A DNA stretch of 64,000 nt from Kordia algicida (lineage in GTDB: Bacteria; Bacteroidota; Bacteroidia; Flavobacteriales; Flavobacteriaceae), in assembly GCF_051013375.1 (NCBI RefSeq), contig NZ_CP142125.1, one strand, 5' to 3'. Positions 61,521-64,000 of the stretch are shown piece after piece (the stretch's first letter is position 1; each line of letters starts with the position of its first letter). The notes under the pieces are model-generated. The model saw only the letters and a list, made by a program, of their open reading frames with translations. It made no database searches and was not told the DNA's origin. The position numbers were made by a program, and so were the translations under genes.

Positions 61521-62882
61521 ATGAAAGAGTTTAGCAAAGTTGTATTTATCGGATTTATCATCGCTATTTTATTATTAGGAAAAGATTTGATGTTCGATTA
61601 TATGGGCGATAAAGCTATACATTTCAACAAAAGATTCTTAGTTAGTTTCGGGTATTACTGCATGTATTGCATTCCTATAAGTATCGTAAACTCATACTTT
61701 TTTAGTTACTTAAACTCAGAGTTGAGGTGGACAAAAACGATGAAAAAATACCGTTTGCTTATTGGAATTGTAGGTTCGGTTGTCATTACCATTTTTACGG
61801 TTTTTTTAGTGCGAATGGTGCAAGAAATCTTTATTGAAGGAGAAAGTTATGAGGAATTCATCCAAACGGAAAATGCTGAATTTTACGTAAGTGCTTTACT
61901 GATAACCATTGTATTCTCTGTGTTTTTTCATGCGATATACTTTTACAAGGAATTACAAAAAAAGAAAGTTACTGAACAAAAAATCATCGCAGGAACAGCT
62001 TCTGCACAGTTTGATGCATTAAAAAATCAACTAGATCCGCATTTTTTATTCAATAGTTTAAATGTATTAAGTTCTTTAATTGATGAAAATCCGCGTCAAG
62101 CGCAAAAATTTACCTCAGGATTGTCAAAGGTTTATCGGTACGTATTAGAACAAAAAAATAAAGAATTGGTCACAGTTGATGAGGAATTAAAATTTGCAAA
62201 AACCTACATGAGCTTGTTAAAAATGCGCTTTGAAGACAGTATTATTTTTGAAGCTCCTGAAACTGCGAAAAATCCAGAAAGTAAAGTTGTGCCTTTGTCA
62301 CTTCAACTATTGCTGGAAAACGCGGTAAAACACAATATGGTGACACCATCCAAACCGTTACACATAAAAATATATGAAGATCAAAATAATTTAATCATAG
62401 AAAACAATCTTCAAGAAAAACAAATAGTAAAAAAGAGTAGTGGAGTAGGTTTAAACAATATCAGGCAACGATACGATTTACTTACCCAACGCGAAGTTTA
62501 TATTTACAAAACTGCGTCGGACTTCCAAGTGGCAATTCCGATGCTCACAAAACAAAAAGAAATTATGAGACAAAAAGCAATTGGATCTTCCGAAAAAGAA
62601 TTGGACGATCAATACATAAGAGCACGAAAACACGTAGAAAAACTAAAAGAGTTTTACTATAACTTATTATCATACTGTTTGGTAATTCCGTTTCTAATAT
62701 TCATCAACCTAAAAACGGTACCACAATTTCACTGGTTTTGGTTTCCTATGTTTGGATGGGGAATTGGATTGGCTTTTCACGCCATGAGCGTTTACATCGA
62801 AGATGGACGTTTTGGTAAAAACTGGGAAGAACGTAAAATAAGAGAATACATGGAACAAGAAGAACGCAAGCGATGGAAATAA
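61521..62882 (+). CDS. LytS-type sensor histidine kinase with fused 2TM domain
   Basis: A 453-residue inner-membrane kinase. Four N-terminal transmembrane helices (about 5-22, 38-60, 78-100, 122-142) are followed by the His_kinase domain with His174 (LDPHFLFNSLN), the N box LLLENAVKHN (263-272) and the G box GVGLNNIRQRYDLL. After the ATPase domain the protein carries a 2TM domain (about 365-445, ARKHVEKLKEFYYNLLSY and WGIGLAFHAMSVYI), the same module as the next two genes, so it looks like a fusion. It phosphorylates the LytTR regulator at 63674, by inference from gene order. Confidence 0.93.
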   Translation: MKEFSKVVFIGFIIAILLLGKDLMFDYMGDKAIHFNKRFLVSFGYYCMYCIPISIVNSYFFSYLNSELRWTKTMKKYRLLIGIVGSVVITIFTVFLVRMVQEIFIEGESYEEFIQTENAEFYVSALLITIVFSVFFHAIYFYKELQKKKVTEQKIIAGTASAQFDALKNQLDPHFLFNSLNVLSSLIDENPRQAQKFTSGLSKVYRYVLEQKNKELVTVDEELKFAKTYMSLLKMRFEDSIIFEAPETAKNPESKVVPLSLQLLLENAVKHNMVTPSKPLHIKIYEDQNNLIIENNLQEKQIVKKSSGVGLNNIRQRYDLLTQREVYIYKTASDFQVAIPMLTKQKEIMRQKAIGSSEKELDDQYIRARKHVEKLKEFYYNLLSYCLVIPFLIFINLKTVPQFHWFWFPMFGWGIGLAFHAMSVYIEDGRFGKNWEERKIREYMEQEERKRWK

Positions 62883-63204
62883 TAGAAAACAAAAATTATC
62901 AGGAAGAACAAGCATACATTCGCGCCAAGAAAAAGGTAGAAAATATTAAAGGATTTTACATTCACTTACTGATTTATATCTGTGTAAATTTATTCATCAG
63001 TATCAAAAAAATAATGGAAAACCTTAGCAATGGCGAAACTTTTGAAGAAGCTTTTTTGATACAGGAACATTCGTTGTTTGGCTAGCTTGGGGAATAGGAC
63101 TAGGATTTCATGCATTCAATGTTTTTGTTAAAAACGGATTCTTAGGAAGTCAATGGGAAGAACGCAAAATTCAACAATATATGAACGAAGATATACGTCG
63201 TTAA
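62873..63204 (+). pseudogene. 2TM domain protein, frame shifted
   Basis: The ATG at 62873 overlaps the kinase gene by 10 bases. The first part encodes a 2TM module start (YIRAKKKVENIKGFYIHLLI, YICVNLFISIKK) and then leaves frame at a run of six T (63052-63057), ending early at 63085. Another frame continues DTGTFVVWLAWGIGLGFHAF, NVFVKNGFLGSQWEERKIQQ and YMNEDIRR to a stop at 63204. One extra T restores a 2TM protein of about 110 residues. It may be a sequencing error, slippage or real decay. Confidence 0.82.
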
Positions 63205-63217
63205 AAAAGAAAAAATT

Positions 63218-63577
63218 ATGGAAAGATTACCTTCAACAACAACAAAAACATCAACTTCATCAGAATATAATAGAAGTTATGAAGAAGAAGAACGTTACTT
63301 GCGCGCTAAAAAAAAAGTAGATAAACTCAAAGGGTTTTACGGACATTTAGCCTCATACATCATTATCAATGTATTTATCCTAGCACTTATTGGTTTTAAT
63401 TTGGGCAAAGGCGAATCTTTTTGGAAATTTGGACACTTTTCAACAGCATTTTTCTGGGGAATTGGACTCGCATTTCATGCCGCAGGTGTTTTTGGTCCTG
63501 ACTTATTTCTAGGGAAAAGCTGGGAAGAACGAAAAATTAAGCAATACATGTCTGATAATAAACGAAATTGGGAATAG
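63218..63577 (+). CDS. 2TM domain protein
   Basis: A 119-residue protein with a short Ser/Thr-rich N-terminus (about 1-20) and one 2TM module: charged YLRAKKKVDKLKGFYGHLAS, two helices, and the ending LGKSWEERKIKQYM. The 2TM family is small and of unknown function, often found near LytS/LytTR genes. It sits between the frameshifted paralog and the response regulator. Confidence 0.92.
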   Translation: MERLPSTTTKTSTSSEYNRSYEEEERYLRAKKKVDKLKGFYGHLASYIIINVFILALIGFNLGKGESFWKFGHFSTAFFWGIGLAFHAAGVFGPDLFLGKSWEERKIKQYMSDNKRNWE

Positions 63578-63606
63578 GCTTTTTTGAAATTATAAATGTA
63601 AAATCT

Positions 63607-63628
63607 ACACTTCGGCTCCGCTCAGTGT
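63607..63628. repeat. 22-bp dispersed repeat, copy B
   Basis: ACACTTCGGCTCCGCTCAGTGT is the exact reverse complement of 27438-27459. It lies between the 2TM gene and the response regulator gene. Confidence 0.85.
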
Positions 63629-63673
63629 AAACAAAAAACGAACAACAAAAAACAACAAACCAATCAATAAAAA

Positions 63674-64000
63674 ATGAAAGTACTCATCATAGAAGACGAA
63701 AAGCCATCAGCAAGAAGGCTCAATCGTATGTTAGAAGCAGAAGGACTTCAAGTGGAAACAATGTTACACTCTGTAGCAGAATCTATTGCGTGGTTTCAAG
63801 CAAACGAGCATCCAGATTTGATCTTTTTAGACATTCAATTATCTGACGGTTTGTCTTTTGAAATCTTTGAAACGATTGATATCACTTCTGCCATTATTTT
63901 TACAACGGCGTATGATGAATATGCATTGCAAGCGTTCAAACTGAACAGTATTGATTACCTTCTCAAACCGATTGATGAAGACGAATTGGTCACTGCTGTA
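63674..64000 (+). CDS. LytTR-type response regulator (5' part)
   Basis: The visible 109 residues form a receiver domain: MKVLIIEDEKPSARRLNRML, phosphoacceptor Asp53 (LIFLDIQLSDG), and Lys98 (LLKPIDEDE). The gene is cut by the window end; a C-terminal LytTR DNA-binding domain is expected from the neighbouring LytS-type kinase and is not visible. It is the predicted regulator of the three promoters with 21-bp-spaced ACAATTCAT-type repeats. Confidence 0.93.
   Translation, partial: MKVLIIEDEKPSARRLNRMLEAEGLQVETMLHSVAESIAWFQANEHPDLIFLDIQLSDGLSFEIFETIDITSAIIFTTAYDEYALQAFKLNSIDYLLKPIDEDELVTAV

Noticed and set aside
1..64000. CRISPR arrays, rRNA genes, phage modules and riboswitches
   Set aside because: No regularly spaced direct repeats, rRNA-like stretches, phage structural genes or recognisable riboswitch cores were seen. 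The B12-dependent mutase genes have no visible cobalamin riboswitch upstream of udk.

Overview
The window is AT-rich chromosomal DNA from a member of the Bacteroidota, most likely a marine Flavobacteriaceae (Kordia-like, by inference from protein flavour only). Support comes from Bacteroidota-type promoters (TAnnTTTG boxes), start codons without clear Shine-Dalgarno sequences, many short lipoproteins with SC/AC lipoboxes, a TonB-dependent receptor with an N-terminal carboxypeptidase-like domain, and families typical of the group (PspC/head-GIN, DUF2141, DUF4870, LytTR two-component genes, a Gly-Gly leader peptide). It is mostly ordinary core genome with one IS3-family insertion sequence, no rRNA and no CRISPR.

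Layout. 0.1-5.2 kb: a minus-strand run udk, divIC-like, mutA, a lipoprotein gene and mutB (adenosylcobalamin-dependent methylmalonyl-CoA mutase). 5.4 kb: tRNA-Pro(TGG). 5.5-12.7 kb: nitroreductase, a RICIN/FnIII-like exported protein, small lipoproteins, and an SDR-TetR operon with a recognisable operator/promoter. 12.8-17.1 kb: membrane proteins, an uncharacterised three-gene envelope cassette, a lipocalin-like lipoprotein and trxB. 17.1-18.5 kb: IS3-family element with a programmed -1 frameshift signal. 18.6-25.1 kb: PadR-PspC-head-GIN operon, DUF4870, DUF4442 and AIM24-like genes. 25.1-28.3 kb: a 167-bp hairpin element, divergent oxyR/dps, a DUF2141 gene and an overlooked 50-codon Gly-Gly leader, cysteine-rich peptide gene. 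28.4-33.6 kb: VOC, TonB-C, a broken repeat protein and a prolyl oligopeptidase. 33.6-41.3 kb: a MoxR-DUF58-DUF4350-DUF4129-SpoIIM operon diverging from RDD and TRIC genes. 41.3-50 kb: a broken outer-membrane protein gene, cyclophilin, Nudix, PlsC, ECF sigma with membrane partner, NDH-2 and YhhN paralogs. 50-60.3 kb: TonB-dependent receptor, DUF779/aldehyde dehydrogenase with divergent AraC, GNAT and phosphatidylserine decarboxylase-like protein. 60.8-64 kb: exported TPR-like protein, LytS-type kinase, 2TM proteins and a LytTR-type response regulator cut by the window edge.

The most notable signal is regulatory. Three separate promoters (DUF2141 gene, TonB-dependent receptor, and the TPR/kinase/regulator operon) share the same layout: two 9-bp direct repeats of the type ACAATTCAT spaced 21 bp apart, then exactly 33 nt, then a GAnnTTTG -7 box. 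This matches the known geometry of LytTR-domain binding sites. It suggests that the regulator encoded at 63.7 kb controls its own operon plus an outer-membrane receptor and a small exported protein.

Three genes are broken (an outer-membrane protein with a nonsense codon and a frameshift, a 2TM protein, a short repeat protein). Two of these frameshifts sit in homopolymers, so sequencing error or slippage should be considered before calling decay.
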